From the NCBI GenBank assembly GCA_050084985.1, contig JBITNC010000001.1:175832001-175896000 (forward strand): a stretch of DNA of 64,000 bases, in the 5' to 3' direction. A program made the translations under genes and the position numbers. Positions 34,430 through 46,287 of the stretch are shown here, in pieces. The stretch comes from Nageia nagi (taxonomy: Eukaryota > Pinophyta). The stretch's first letter is position 1; each line of letters begins with the position of its first letter. The notes below the pieces were generated by a model, which saw only the letters and a program-made list of their open reading frames with translations, ran no database searches and was not told where the DNA came from.

Positions 34430-36050
34430 CATGGGTTGGTAAGATAAATTGACTGATGAGGAGTTAGGTGTGCTTCAACATTTTGGCATAGATTACTTGT
34501 TGCATGCCCCTTATGTGTGTATTGACAAGGAGTTGCTCAAATACCTCATGGAGAGGTGGTACGATAAGACCAATACCTTCCATTTTCCTACAAAGGAGGT
34601 CACCATTGTCCCTAAGGAGATTCACAAGATATTATAGGTGCTTGTAAAAGGATGCCCCATCTACCTAAAGGAGAGCATAAACAATGTACTATGAAAGGGT
34701 TTGACTAATTAGTTGATAGGGTTGGAGGAGTATCATCAAAGAAAGAAGAGTGCATAACTTCATCATGTTTTAGGGGGAAGATGAAAAGATTCAGGCAAGT
34801 TCATTTGATCATGGCTGCATGCATTGATAGTATTATGTATTCAAATAAAGATCATGAGGTGTTCCCTCTTGGCTTAATGCATATTATCTATGAGATGGTA
34901 GAAGGTGTGAGGTATGCATGGGCTCCTTACATTATTGTTAAGATGTATCATGATTTGCATAATTTTGTCATGGTACAAAATATCAGGAAGAGAATTACAC
35001 ACTTATTTGTATTACAATGTTGGGAATATGAACACATCTAAGTTATTCGACCAAGGGAAATTCAAGTCCCTAGCACATCAAATGAACATCCCACATGGTA
35101 TGCATGGGCAAAGATGAGCAATGTGATACAACTCTATAAGAGTGTGGAAGCCTACCAAAAAGTGATAAACAAGCTTATGAATGGTAAGTGATTCGACAAC
35201 ACGTTTGGTTGATTTTAGTTACTTGGTTGAACTAGACTCTAATTGAAACTTTTGGTTTGCAAGAGATGTTATTTACATACCCTATACTAGTTTACCTTAT
35301 TGGCCAAATGATATAGGAGGTGAGTTGGGTTGGTAGAGGACTCCTTATTACTTATAAACAAGGAAGACATTTATGGAACCTTATAGTTCAGAGAGGGTTC
35401 AAAGATAGTTTGGCAAGAGGTAAGGCATTTCATAAGCGCTATCTTAACAAATGGAAAACAAATCTAGTTATGGTCTCTTTATCACCAATTAGTCTCCTCC
35501 AAAAGTTTTGATAGGAATAAGGCATGACAAATAGGAAATCAACAAATTTCCATGAAGAAAAAAGTTGTCAAGTATTGCATGGTTATGTTTTTCTTGTTAA
35601 AAGATAGAAATAATTCTCGAGGTATCAAAGGTTAATATTGGGAGGATGTGAGTGAATTGATGAAACTATTGGTATTCAATGAAAGTTAGAGAATAGTAGC
35701 ACAAGCGTTGGTATTAGTGTTAGCACTAGGGTACAAAAGAGTTAGGAGATATTTGGTTATTGGTTTATGGATGCCTATGGTGTGAATGAGATAATGGGAA
35801 CTGGTAATGCATCCTAGTGCAAACAATGGGTTATCAACAAGGTTATGCATAAGGAATTTTGGCAAACTAAAATAAATAAAATAGTGGCAAAGCAATTTCA
35901 AAATCTTGGCAATTTTATCCCAAAACTTTGTATAAGTAATGGTGATATTTCAAATTTTTGAGAACTATGTGATAAAAAATTGGCTAGTTGATATCATTTT
36001 ATGAAAAAAGGTAAAAATTACAAACAAATTAGAAACATTAGCTTATATCA
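34430..36050 (+). pseudogene. Decayed plant mobile domain (PMD) protein gene
   Basis: Plus-strand frames match the plant mobile domain (aminotransferase-like PMD, as in MAIN/MAIL proteins and in many plant transposons) nearly end to end. LLKYLMERWYDKTNTFHFP (about 34530) matches L-x-E-R-W-R-P-E-T-H-T-F-H-L-P. EVTIVPKEIHKIL is the T-L-E-D-V-A strand. IMYSNKDHEVFPLGLMHII and YAWAPYIIVKMYHDLH (about 34815-34960) match the central core. THLFVLQCWEYEHI (about 34998-35040) is the LLQxWxWEH box. FMEPYSSERVQR*FG (about 35370) is the ExHxPDRVxRQFG end, with TAG for Gln. A 400-base C-terminal frame (35690-36060) has only four stops. PMD proteins act in silencing and development, or travel with transposons. 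Frameshifts and stops make this copy non-functional. Confidence 0.75.
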
Positions 36051-36705
36051 AATGCTCATCTTGATAATGATCAAATGCTCATACTTAGTAATAAGATGGT
36101 CATCTTCAGTAAGAAGATTCTCATCTTTTGCAACAAGTCACTTGTCTTCAATAACAAGTCACTCCTCTTTAATAACAAGTTATTGATATTCATTAATAAG
36201 TTACTCATATTTACTAACAACTTACTCATGTTCAATAACAAGTCACTTGTCTTGAGTAACAAGTTACTTATATTTAGTAATAAGTCACTCATCTTTAGTA
36301 ATAAGTGGATCATCTTTAGTAGCAAGTTGCTCATATTTAGTAATAAGATGCTCATCTTCAGTAACAAGTTGCTCATATTTAGTAACAAGTTACTCATCTA
36401 TAGTAACAAGTTGCTTGTTTGTAGTAACAAGTCACTTGTCTTCAATAACAAGACTCTAGTATTTAGTAATAAGTCACTCATCTTCAATAACATGTTGCTT
36501 GTATTTAGTAATAAGTTGTTCATCTATAGTAACAAGTTGCTCATATTTAGTAACAAGTCATTCATCTTTAGTAACAAGTCACTCATCTTCAATAATAAGA
36601 TGCTCATCTTCAGTAATAAGTCATTGGTATTCAATAACAAGATGAAAATATTTAGTAACAAGTCACTTGTCTTTTGTAACAAGTCACTCATTTTCTCCTC
36701 TTACA
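36050..36705 (+). repeat. 21-bp tandem array, about 30 units
   Basis: A degenerate tandem repeat of period 21, consensus near AGTAACAAGTCACTCATCTTT, with substitutions but almost no indels. Because 21 is divisible by three, long open frames appear on both strands (plus 36075-36806, minus 36397-36071); both are low-complexity shadows. In a different plus frame each unit reads V-T-H-(L/I)-x-x-Q where x columns are CAG/CAA or TAG/TAA, a heptad with hydrophobic residues at positions a and d. It directly follows the PMD pseudogene. Confidence 0.9.
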
Positions 36706-37375
36706 ATACAATCTGCTTTTCATTTAGATCTGCATTCTGTTTCCTAGAGAACTTAGATCCAATAGGAGATTTGCTTGGGAAAATTAAAAAAAATTATAAA
36801 ATGTAGGTGATAAGATATGAATTTGGTGGGGGTATATTTGGCTAATTTATATAAAAATACTTTGAAGTTATAAAATTTTGGCTAATCGATCAAGAAAAAA
36901 TAAATCTGAAAAAATTAGGCTACCTAGGCTCGAGCCAATGAGCATAAAAATAGCAAATTAAAAGATCTTAAAAAATAGCTATTTTACGATAAATAACCAC
37001 TATCCATTTCCTTAGTTCTAAATAAGGTTTTAAAAAAAAAATAAAATAAAAGGTCCTATGGTATTGCATATGTAAGAGAAACTATAAGAACAACAATGCA
37101 TACCTTTTTTTTGTGATAGGTTATATTACTAATGAAGTTGATGCTTGTATTTTATGATGTGGTTTTGACAAAGTTAGGGAATAGATTGTTGAAGATCTCC
37201 ATGTTCTTATTCTGTTCATGCTGAAGTCCCTATAATTGCTTTGGTTTGTCATCCAATTTTGTATCTTTTGGTTATGGAAAGATAGCTTCTTTTAATCATT
37301 TAAATCTTGGATCTTGTTGAGTAATGGTATGCAATATTGTTTTGCATGTCCTTGCTATTGATGATATTCATAGAA
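36706..37375. other. No recognised gene
   Basis: AT-rich stretch after the 21-bp array. The first 90 bases could be the last codons of whatever the array belonged to, but the frame cannot be fixed. Nothing else is seen. Confidence 0.45.
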
Positions 37376-38320
37376 TTAATTTAACTTACACTCACTTGGA
37401 ATAACAACTATAAAGGATGGTTGAGCAGTAGATATAGGTGGTGGAACTAACAATTTTTTCTTGACCAAGGCTTTTGTAACCTCATCAATATCTTCATGTA
37501 TAGGTACGAATTTCTGCCTAGAAAGTTTTTGACATTCTATGTAAATTAATTTATCATCTTTTTCTAGTTTCCTGACTTCATTCCTTGCTATTATTTGTTG
37601 CTGCATTGCTTCCACTTTTACAACTATTGGTGACTCTTTTTGATGTTCCTTTTTGTACCGATGCCAAGGTTGTGAGGGTGACTTATTTCTTTTCTATTTT
37701 GCTTTTGGCTTCCATTATCCATATCTAATGTGAAATCATTCTTTTTCTATCAAAGCTTAAAGAAATTCATGTAAACATAACTTGCGATAATCATAACATT
37801 TTTCCTTGTAATTTTGTTGAAGAGCTTTAATGAATGCCATGATTTTCATATAATCATCCTTATGTACTTCAGTCCAATATTTGGTGAATGACTCTATGGT
37901 CTATCCTTCTCTTTGCTTTATCTTCATTAGATCATTGAATGTTATTTTTTTTTAAAAATTGAATACGATAGTGATCACCAAATATAATCTTTAATTGTTC
38001 AAAGTTTTCAATACTAGCATGTGGTAACTTGCTAAACCATTCTTTAGCATCTTTCATTAAAGGTAGTGGAAATACTTTGCATGTAAATCATCATCCATTA
38101 TGATTAATGAAACTTCATCAAAAAAGATATACAAATGAAGGAATGAATCGATAGCACCATTGAACTTTGTGAACTTAAAATCTTTTTTAGAATATAATAT
38201 AGTTGATCTAATTCTCATGCATGAGGGATTATTGTCTTTATTTCTTGGAGAGTCAAGACCTTGGTGCTTTTCTATTTTTAAGATTCTTTATTGCAGGTTG
38301 TCAACTCTTTGTATTTCTTC
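37376..38320 (-). pseudogene. Decayed Ty3/gypsy gag fragment
   Basis: On the minus strand, KFTKFNGAIDSFLHLYIFF (about 38178-38120) matches the K-F-x-G-x-x-D-P-x-x-H-L start of gypsy gag. After a frame change, KDAKEWFSKLPHASIENFEQ (about 38056-37997) matches the A-x-x-W-F-x-x-L-P-x-x-S-I-x-x-F core, then IIFGDHYRIQFLKKN. SFTKYWTEVHKDD (about 37896-37858) is the following helix, and 37615-37376 is an open C-terminal tail containing LVPPPISTAQPSF. No LTR, protease or pol is recognised next to it, so it is a fragment. It is a different gag type from that at 31710-32870. Confidence 0.7.
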
Positions 38321-39031
38321 TATATTTGTCATTTGAAATGCTTCTTCTAAAGTTGGTATTTGTAAAATTGCCTAAATATTCTTCTTGATATTCTCTAATG
38401 GTTGTTCTAATTTTTTTCCTTATTCAAATGTCAATAATTGTTGTCTAGGTTTAAGAATTTTGAAGGCTCCATTTTTCATTTTAATCATGAACGATGTTGT
38501 GCAAAGCTATCAAAACTAATCATTCTCTGGTGGTATGAGATAATAACAACAAGTGTTCCCTATTACACTTTAGTAATTTCACATGCTATTTAATGTGATT
38601 TTATTCTTAAGTCTATCCAAGAATGGGTTGCATACATTGAGAAAGCAATCTATCAACATATTCTTCTTGATACTTTCATTCTTCTTGTACTATGATAGGA
38701 CATTGAATTGATTATTTATTCTTAGATTGAAATAATCCTATTTTGATTTTGTAATCATCTTGAAATTTTTAAATAAACCCTTTATAATAAGATATCCTTT
38801 ATGGTATATTCATGTTTGAAAATTCAAGGTCATCTATTGAATAGAGAAATTTGGACTTTATCTTGTTATCTTACTTTGATCAATTTGTGTATGACATATC
38901 AGCTTCTTTAAGAATTTTGTTAATTTCTTCATATTTTGCAAGATCCTCTAGATCACACTCATCTTTAACTAATATGGTTGTATATTTATCAAAGTATTCA
39001 ACCTATTCAACTTGTAGAAATGTATCCTTAG
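38321..39031. other. No recognised gene
   Basis: On the minus strand a piece at about 39020-38860 reads like protein (YFDKYTTILVKDECDLEDLA), with few stops, but I do not recognise it. It may belong to the same decayed element as the gag fragment. Confidence 0.35.
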
Positions 39032-39264
39032 TGTTAAATAGGTATTAGAGCTTATAGGAGAGTTAGTATTGTCTATTGTAAATAGCCATGAATATATATA
39101 GAGAGATTTCCAAGTGAAGTGGATGTACTCCCTTAGTTGGAGGAACCACTATATATCTTGTGTCAATTTAATGTGGTAGATTCTTTGTTCTTAGTTTAGA
39201 ATAATTGCTATATTTGATGGAGGTCCTACAAGTGTTCTTGGGTTATGGAATCCTTCAATTTACA
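39032..39264 (+). repeat. 5' LTR of element B, internally deleted
   Basis: These 233 bp match 46057-46287 of the 3' LTR from GGTATTAGAGCTTATA to the end. The first 415 bp of the 3' LTR (U3) are missing. TGTTA stands at the start of this copy (39032), at the start of the 3' LTR (45642) and again at 46057, so the missing part may have been lost between two short TGTTAGAAT direct repeats. It contains the conserved hairpin motif at 39119-39151. Confidence 0.6.
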
Positions 39265-39268
39265 TCAA

Positions 39269-39280
39269 TGGTATCAGATC
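39269..39280 (+). promoter_or_regulatory. Primer binding site of element B (one mismatch)
   Basis: TGGTATCAGATC, four bases after the LTR end, differs by one base from the initiator-tRNA-Met site TGGTATCAGAGC. The same four-to-five-base spacing is found in element C. Confidence 0.8.
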
Positions 39281-40020
39281 CACCTTGTGGTGATCTTTTT
39301 CAAATTTTACTTGGTGATCTTGAGGTAACTCTCCTCAAAATTCAAAGGTATACCTATTCTCTAATCTTCTTTCATTTTATTTTTTGAAACTTCAATGGTT
39401 GATCAATTTCAATTTCTTATTTTTTGAAGTTGAAATTTGATATTTCTAACTAACATGCTTTATGCTATATGTAAATGGATAAGATCTAACATTTTTTATG
39501 TAAGTAGTATTTGAAATAGTTCTAACATATGGTATATGGTTAGATTTTTAATCTTAAAAATTAGTGCTCTATTTTTTGTACATATTCAAAATCTATTTTT
39601 TTTTTGGATTTTAAACTATGCTAAAGATATTTTTATAAAGTTGCAATTTTTTTTTAATTATTATAGTGCAAATTGAAATATATATGTTATGTTGGATATT
39701 TCATTATTGCAAAATAACAAAAACCTAATTATTGATTTTTGTAATTAATTTTTTTTTACAAAAAAAAACTTTTCTACTCTTGCAATTTTTTTTTGTAATG
39801 TGTATGACATTATTTTCTTACAATTTTTTGTTATTGTAACAAATAAAAGCACAAACTCTTGCAATTTTTTTAGCATTAAAAAAATGAGATAATACAAAAA
39901 ATTATTTTTTTTACAATTTTTTTTTGTATTTAAAAAAAACAAAATTATTGTATATTATGTATTTTTTATACATTTTTTTTTCTTTCTGTATATTATTAAA
40001 ATAAAAAATAATAAAAAATG

Positions 40021-40320
40021 CATGTCCCTGGGGGAAGCACATCACCCTAATAGGGTTGCGCTCTCCCTAAGGGAAGCGCAAGTCTCTGAAGGGAGGTGTT
40101 GAACCCCAATAGGCCAATGCTCTCTTGAATCATGTCTCCCCAATAACGTTGGGTTCTCCCTACTGGATGCGCAAGTCCTTGAGGGGAGGCACCTACTACC
40201 CCAATAGTGTCGTGCACTCCCAAGGGAGGCGCATGTCCCTAAGGGCAATTAGCCACTCCAATAGCGCTACCATGAAACCTTTGTAGGGGCACCCTAGGAT
40301 GCGTTCCCTTCTACAGATCT
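40021..40320 (+). repeat. GC-rich tandem repeat in the leader of element B
   Basis: Islands of GGGAAGCGCA, GGGAGGCGCA, CCCCAATAG and CTCCC recur about every 55-60 bases in otherwise very AT-rich sequence. Four to five degenerate units are visible. It lies about 750 bases after the primer binding site, the same relative place as a 39-bp GC-rich repeat in element C (57140-57470). Confidence 0.75.
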
Positions 40321-42920
40321 ACCTAAATTTTTTTGCTTTGCCACTTCCTCTTATTCCCTTTCTTAACCACTCCTCTACTAACAAAAATGCAAACCTTCTT
40401 ATTTTTTAAAACAAGTGAGGGTATTATTAAAGCGAGGGAATTTTTTTTAGTGAGAGTATATATTAAATAAAAGGGGGTTAATAATATGTTATGGAGGTGG
40501 AGAACTTTTTGGTGATATGCATAATTCATTTGCACATGCTCTCACCTATATTATTAAATATTTGTCAAATATACATTTATTAGCCCTTCTCAAGTCTTTA
40601 TCAAACTTTATAAAGGCTGACCAAATATTAATTGTTGGTGGGCAATATGTTTTTGGGGGGCACATGGTTAATATATGTGGAGTTCATTATTTATAGCCCT
40701 CAATTTTATTATTTTTTTTACCAAGCTTCCACTTATGATATTTTTTAAATAAGGGTCATGTAGCCTTAAATGTAAAATACTTACATTTTTTAAATATTTA
40801 ATGACCATAGGTGTTATTTCCTTTGTAATCCCATTTGCAAAATAATAAATATTTTCAAGTATGAAAATAATTTAGCTTAGTGCAAAGCAATCAATTTTTT
40901 TTGTTACAATTTGCCATTTTTGACAAGGAAAACTTTTCTTGCAAAATTGTATACATTTTCGAAGGCATATATTATTTTGGAAAACCAATAATTTTCAAAC
41001 AAGTTTTTTGCACACTTTGAAAATTTTTAATGCAATTTTCTTGCGTCATTTTTTCATTTCAAAGAAAAAGAGGGAAGTGTTGCATTAAATATGAACACTA
41101 TTTGTGCATAAATATGCATAATATTTAAATTAAAATTTCTATAAATTTTCAATTCAAATAAGGTGCACTATGTAACGCTATTTTTTAATGGATATACTAG
41201 TGTTTTGTGCTACACATTTATTAATTTACATCAAGCTAAAATAAGGGATTTAAGGGTACCATATAAATGAGAAAAAGAGTGTATTTTTTAAGCTCGAATC
41301 TCTTCCAGAATGCCTATTTTAACTTCGTAAGAAAAGTAAAACTTAATTGTTGGAGGGCATCCAAAATGAATGAGTGATTTTTTATGGACGTTATTATCCA
41401 TATTTTTAAATTGTTTTGAGAGATGCTCTTATAAAATTTATTGCTAGTCCCATTGATTATGGTCCACTGCTTTGTGTAGGTTTCACTTGTTAAGGCCCAT
41501 TGTCTATATTCCTCATCCAACTTGAGGAGTAGTTTCTTAATAAAGTTACAAACAAAAATAAAAAGAAAAACCTATTTATTTATGCTTCTTACCTTTAGTC
41601 TAGTGCATGTGGGATTTATTTTTCCACATCACTATTCATAGCAATAGTTTTAACAAGCCATTTTTTTCATAAGGCCCATAAGAAAAAGACATTTATGACT
41701 AATGCATGTATGGATGGCAACTTATTGAACTTGACACATTTCTATTTGTTCAACACTTTTGGAAGGCCATGCTTTACCTCATAATGTATTTTCACCACCA
41801 TATATTTTTGAAAAATCTTGCCTATTTATAACCTTTTATCCCACATGCATTACACAATGGTGTTTTAGACACTTTATAAAGATATTACTTCTTTTTATAA
41901 GCATAAGGGTCTGACCTCTTGGTAATACCACCTTTACAAGTAGCTTCATTATGTGGTCGTACTCTTGTTTTATGCGGATGAAAGAATTAGACCAAATTTT
42001 TTGCTAGCATAACATTTATTTTTTGCACATTTATTAATGCCATTTTTTTTCTTATGTCCTTTTATTAGGAAAAAGACAAAGGAGTAGGTTGCATAAATTA
42101 ACTATTGTGCTTAAAAATGCTTATGCTTAAAATTGAATATTTCTTGTTATACTTAGTTAATTGCATATAACTTGTTAAGGATGTGCATTGTGAGCACTAT
42201 TCCTCAGTTGCAAATTAAGCCTTTTTTATATTGCAGAAATATGTTTTATGTGCATCGAACTATGAATTAATTCTTGTGTATTTCTACACATTTGTTGATA
42301 TGGACATCTAGAACTTCCAAAACCTAACTCTATCATGCATATCGTTTGAAGTAACATGCTTGTGTAAGCTTTCTTCAAACTTTTCTATCCTCATTAATTA
42401 TGCACAAATAGAGTTTGTAAACTCTCAACATAAGAAATGTTGTGCATTCTTGGATAGAAAATTATCCTCAAAAGTTTTTGTGCACCTTAATATACTTGTT
42501 GGCATGTAAAGTTTTACAACTTTCCCCATAAGTTTTATTGTGGATTGTAATAATGCAATATTACTTTTGCTTTGAAAAGGAAGTGTTCAAGTATCATTGG
42601 GAAATGTGCATTTCTCTCTACATTTGTAGAGCTTTGTATTATGCTACACTTCTTGATGAAGTTACTTTGAAGGGGGAGTATAAAATGCAAATCTATGATG
42701 AAAGTTTATCCATGTTAATGGATTTTGCCACTTTTTTACATTTGCCACACCTTCCATGGTGGAAGTTAAATTCATGACAATGGATTAATTGAACATTGTT
42801 GGAAGTGAAAAAGGTTTTCCCTTTCTACAATATTTAATATTTGATGAAAATTGCATCCTTGTTGGATGAATGCTATTTTTTTCATCATATACATCTTAAC
42901 TAGTAGCATGGTTAAGATGA
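40321..42920. other. Interior of element B, no gene recognised
   Basis: AT-rich sequence with short open frames on both strands and no retrotransposon motif. Around 42660-42850 it shares phrases with element C (57770-57930), for example GAAAGTTTATCCATGTT and AAAAAGGTTTTCCC, showing common ancestry of the two interiors. Confidence 0.5.
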
Positions 42921-42922
42921 AC

Positions 42923-43050
42923 TCTTGACTTACTCTTGGTAAAGTCAAGCTTATTTATTGTGGCATCTTGAATCACTCTTGGTAAATTCAAGCTTAATTA
43001 TTTTGGCATATTGAATCACTCTTGGTAAATTCAAGTTTATTTGTGGCACC
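42923..43050. repeat. Short tandem repeat, about 3 units of 43-52 bp
   Basis: Units share ACTCTTGGTAAATTCAAG (first unit ACTCTTGGTAAAGTCAAG), TTATT and TGGCA. A related GGTCAAGTTT phrase occurs at about 59254 in element C. Confidence 0.7.
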
Positions 43051-45641
43051 TTATAGCATTATGCATCTTAATGTGGTAGTTAAGATGGCATTTTGTTACT
43101 TGTGGCTATTTTTTTTGCATTTAAATATTAACTTTGTGATTTGGTTAAGTAGGCATTTTTTGTGACTTAATCTTGAATTGATTTGGCTTGTAAATCTTGA
43201 CTTGGTGACTAGTCAAGTTAGTCATCATGATTGCAAATGCAATAATACAGACCATCCTATAGAAGGTTAGCACAAAGACCATGGAAAATAGTCATATCCA
43301 TGATCATGGAATATGAGTCAAATATCTATTCAATTTTATTAGCTGAGTTAAAAGTAATGGTGATCAAAATAAAATAAAGGAACTTATAGGATTACAAATA
43401 TTTAAATCATTAATAAAAAATGAGAACATTAAAGCACAAAAGCTTAAAGGTCAATGTGACAAAATGAGATAAGAAATTGCATTCCTTATTTAAAAAGCAA
43501 GAAAAGGTTCCCATTGAAAAATCCAAGTGGGGTGGCATTTATGGCATATTTGGCACACAATTTGGTGAATGGAAAGTAGAATAAAAAAAGCTAGCATCAT
43601 CATTAGATGAGCTAGAATTTGACATACCTAATTCTAGAATTTCCTAATGAGAAAGAGGTAGAAAATATCAAATCAATGACATAGAATCCTATGATCACCA
43701 TGCCATGTAACACAAAAAGTATACATATATTACCACTATAGTGCATACTGATAGACTTCCCATGCAATAGCGAGTGGTTTGAAATACTCTTATGGATACA
43801 GGGAAGGTGATATGATGTACAATACAAATCGTAAGCGATGCAAATTGAATGGTGTATAGATCATGATGTGCCATAACCAATCAGGTCAATTGAAAAAATG
43901 AAAGAATAAGTGAACATGATCCTCATGATTAAGATGAAGGATCATGCAAATGCCAAATTGCTCATCAAGATAGGACTATATAAAAGCTAATCGTTATTAC
44001 ATCAGAACCTCAAAGGCGATAAAGGCACGATAAACTAAAATTGCATGAACTTTTTGATGCACTATATTATCTTGGAGCTCGATTAGTAGGGCATGAAATT
44101 AAGAAAAATCCATGAGGATAATTAAGGACTCTACCCAAAATCATAAATGAAAAGTCAAATAAAAAGTGTAGATCACTTATGACTATTTGTAAGAAGAGAG
44201 GCTCCATATTATCAAAATGTCATAATTATAATTATGATAGTTGATGGAACCATTGGGACAACAGATTCATAAAGATAAAAGAAAATATCACACCATCCTT
44301 CATTTATTATCATACGCATTTTGATGAGACACATAATGACCAAGTGATGGTATCTTTATGCTATCTCTTTCTCTCATCTTGACTATTTCATATTACATGG
44401 GATAATTTCATCATGAACAATAGGTTAATCATCATGGATCCCAAAGAGAATTTCTTCATAGACATGGGGCATCCTTTTCTAAAATTTGGCAAGCATATGA
44501 ATATATGGGTAGATATGGAAAATGCCTACCTACACCATGAGATGACTGTAATAAAAGTTGAAATAGAAATAATGGCCCACAAATTTGACATACTAAAAAG
44601 AGAAAAGGTTGTATGTGTACATTATTAGAATGAACTAATGGCCAAGAAAAATGAATTCCTCATTAAGAAAACTATGTGGGCACAATAAGCAAAAGAGTAA
44701 GAGATGCAAATTAGGTGTGAGGCCATCTCCAGTCATTGTGGGATGTGATGTTTAAAAGAAAAGTGGAAGAGAAGGGACTCCATATATAAGAATATCCTTC
44801 ACCATCATGGTATTAGTGTTCCATAGAAGAAGCTTGATTATGTGAAACCATTTGAACCTTCTATGGGTCCTAAAGAAGATAACTCACAATATATGTTACT
44901 GAAAGTATATGCTCTAGTTTGGAATGGCCTTTCCTACTCAAAATCCAACAAATCCCCTTTTTGAAGTTGGATTGGTGAAGTTGCCCTCAAGGGGTAGAGT
45001 AAATCTGAATTCTTGTTGCATTCGTATGTGTGTGATGTCACCTTCACTCCCTAAGAGGATTGATTGATTTTATAGTGTTGTGCTTGTTTGTACACATTAT
45101 GTATAGTAATTTTTATAGTCCTCCATATAAGAGGAGCTTATTTATGCACTTTATTTCATCTTGATACTTTATTCTCCATTTGTGATCATTTATACAATTT
45201 AAGCATATAATGAAAGCACTATTTAGTTATTTTTGTGTGTGGAGTATGATTAAAATTTGATCATTATTTGGATGGCATTCACCTTAAGTGATATATGATG
45301 CATGTAATTGATCATATGTATGAGCTTCTTATGGATTGCAGGTTTCTCTTCTTAAGATTACAAGTTACTTATTTTCGGGTGTGCAGGCTCATGGAGACTC
45401 ATATCAAAATTTTGTTCAAGACTACTTCTTCTGTAGATATGATGATCAATTTATGTAGGTTTCTATAGGATGCTATAGAAACTACAAATTTGAAGAAGAT
45501 GATCAATACAATTTGATAGTTTATGTCAAAGCTTGGAAATTTCTATTATCTCCATTCTCATCCCCATTTGTATTTTTATGGGGAGAATTATTCTGGTTAT
45601 GTATATTATATCAACATTCCCAAGATTACATTAAGGGGGAG
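43051..45641. other. 3' interior and untranslated region of element B
   Basis: The plus strand is unusually open between about 43650 and 44640 (for example 44413-44628, starting MNNRLIIMDPKENFF, with HPFLKFGKHMNIWVDMENAY), but the sequence resembles no family I know. From about 44960 it aligns in phrases with the copia A tail and 3' untranslated region, ending in the polypurine tract. Confidence 0.45.
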
Positions 45642-46287
45642 TGTTAGAATTATAATGTAATTTGAAAATGGCTATTTACATTGTATTTTGTAATATCATG
45701 GAATAATCCAACTTAAGTTAATAAGTGGATTATCCACGAAGGTTATTATGGAACCCCACATAATATTATAATGGAGGTTTGTCCACATGGGTATTTAATC
45801 CCATAGTGTAAGTGTACACATGTGATGTACACATGAATTATGTAAGAGCACAATTCAATATTTTGCATCATGTGATTAGGTGGAGCACCCTTGTGAAGAG
45901 TGGCCTACCCACTCAAATATTATAATTCTTAATGTAAACTCATGGTCAGTTAACCATAGGTGGTTAAGTTTACTAACCACCTAGGGTTAACTTAGATTCC
46001 TATAAAAGGACCCCATGAGTAGGAGAAAAACACACTTGGATACTTGAAGTATAATATGTTAGAATAGGTATTAGAGCTTATAAGAGAGTTAGTATTGTCT
46101 ATTGTAAATAGCCATGGAGATATATAGAGATTTCCAAGTGAAGTGGATGTATTCCCTTAGTTGGAGGAACCACTATATAACTTGTATCAATTTAGTGTGA
46201 TTGAATCTTTGTTCTTAGTTTAGAATAATTGCATATTTGATGGAGTTACTACAAGTGTTCTTGGGTTATAGAATCCTTTAATTTCCA
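45642..46287 (+). repeat. 3' LTR of element B
   Basis: Starts TGTTAGAATT right after AAGGGGGAG and ends ATTTCCA (46287). A TATA-like box, CCTATAAAAGGACC, is at about 46001-46014. The hairpin motif GTGGATGTATTCC...GGAGGAACCAC is at 46143-46172. Its last 231 bp match the short 5' LTR at 39032-39264. Confidence 0.78.

Larger units (their letters stand above)
39032..46287 (+). mobile_element. Copia-like element B (no recognisable pol)
   Basis: Bounded by an LTR-type segment ending at 39264 and a longer copy at 45642-46287. It has a primer binding site at 39269 and a polypurine tract, CATTAAGGGGGAG, at 45629-45641. Between them, 6.4 kb hold a GC-rich tandem repeat, AT-rich sequence and a tail similar to the copia A pol end (about 44965-45010), but no gag, integrase or reverse transcriptase that I can read. 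It therefore looks like a large non-autonomous derivative. The flanks (CTTAG left, TTATA right) do not form a target duplication, consistent with the altered 5' end. Confidence 0.65.

Noticed and set aside
36050-36705. CRISPR-like array
   Set aside because: The units are directly adjacent without unique spacers, and the window is plant nuclear DNA.
36075-36806. A 243-codon open frame (NKSLIFS-type repeats) as a gene
   Set aside because: It is forced open by the 21-bp period; its codons need transversions to become stops, and the opposite strand is also open over the same array. It is a shadow of the tandem repeat.
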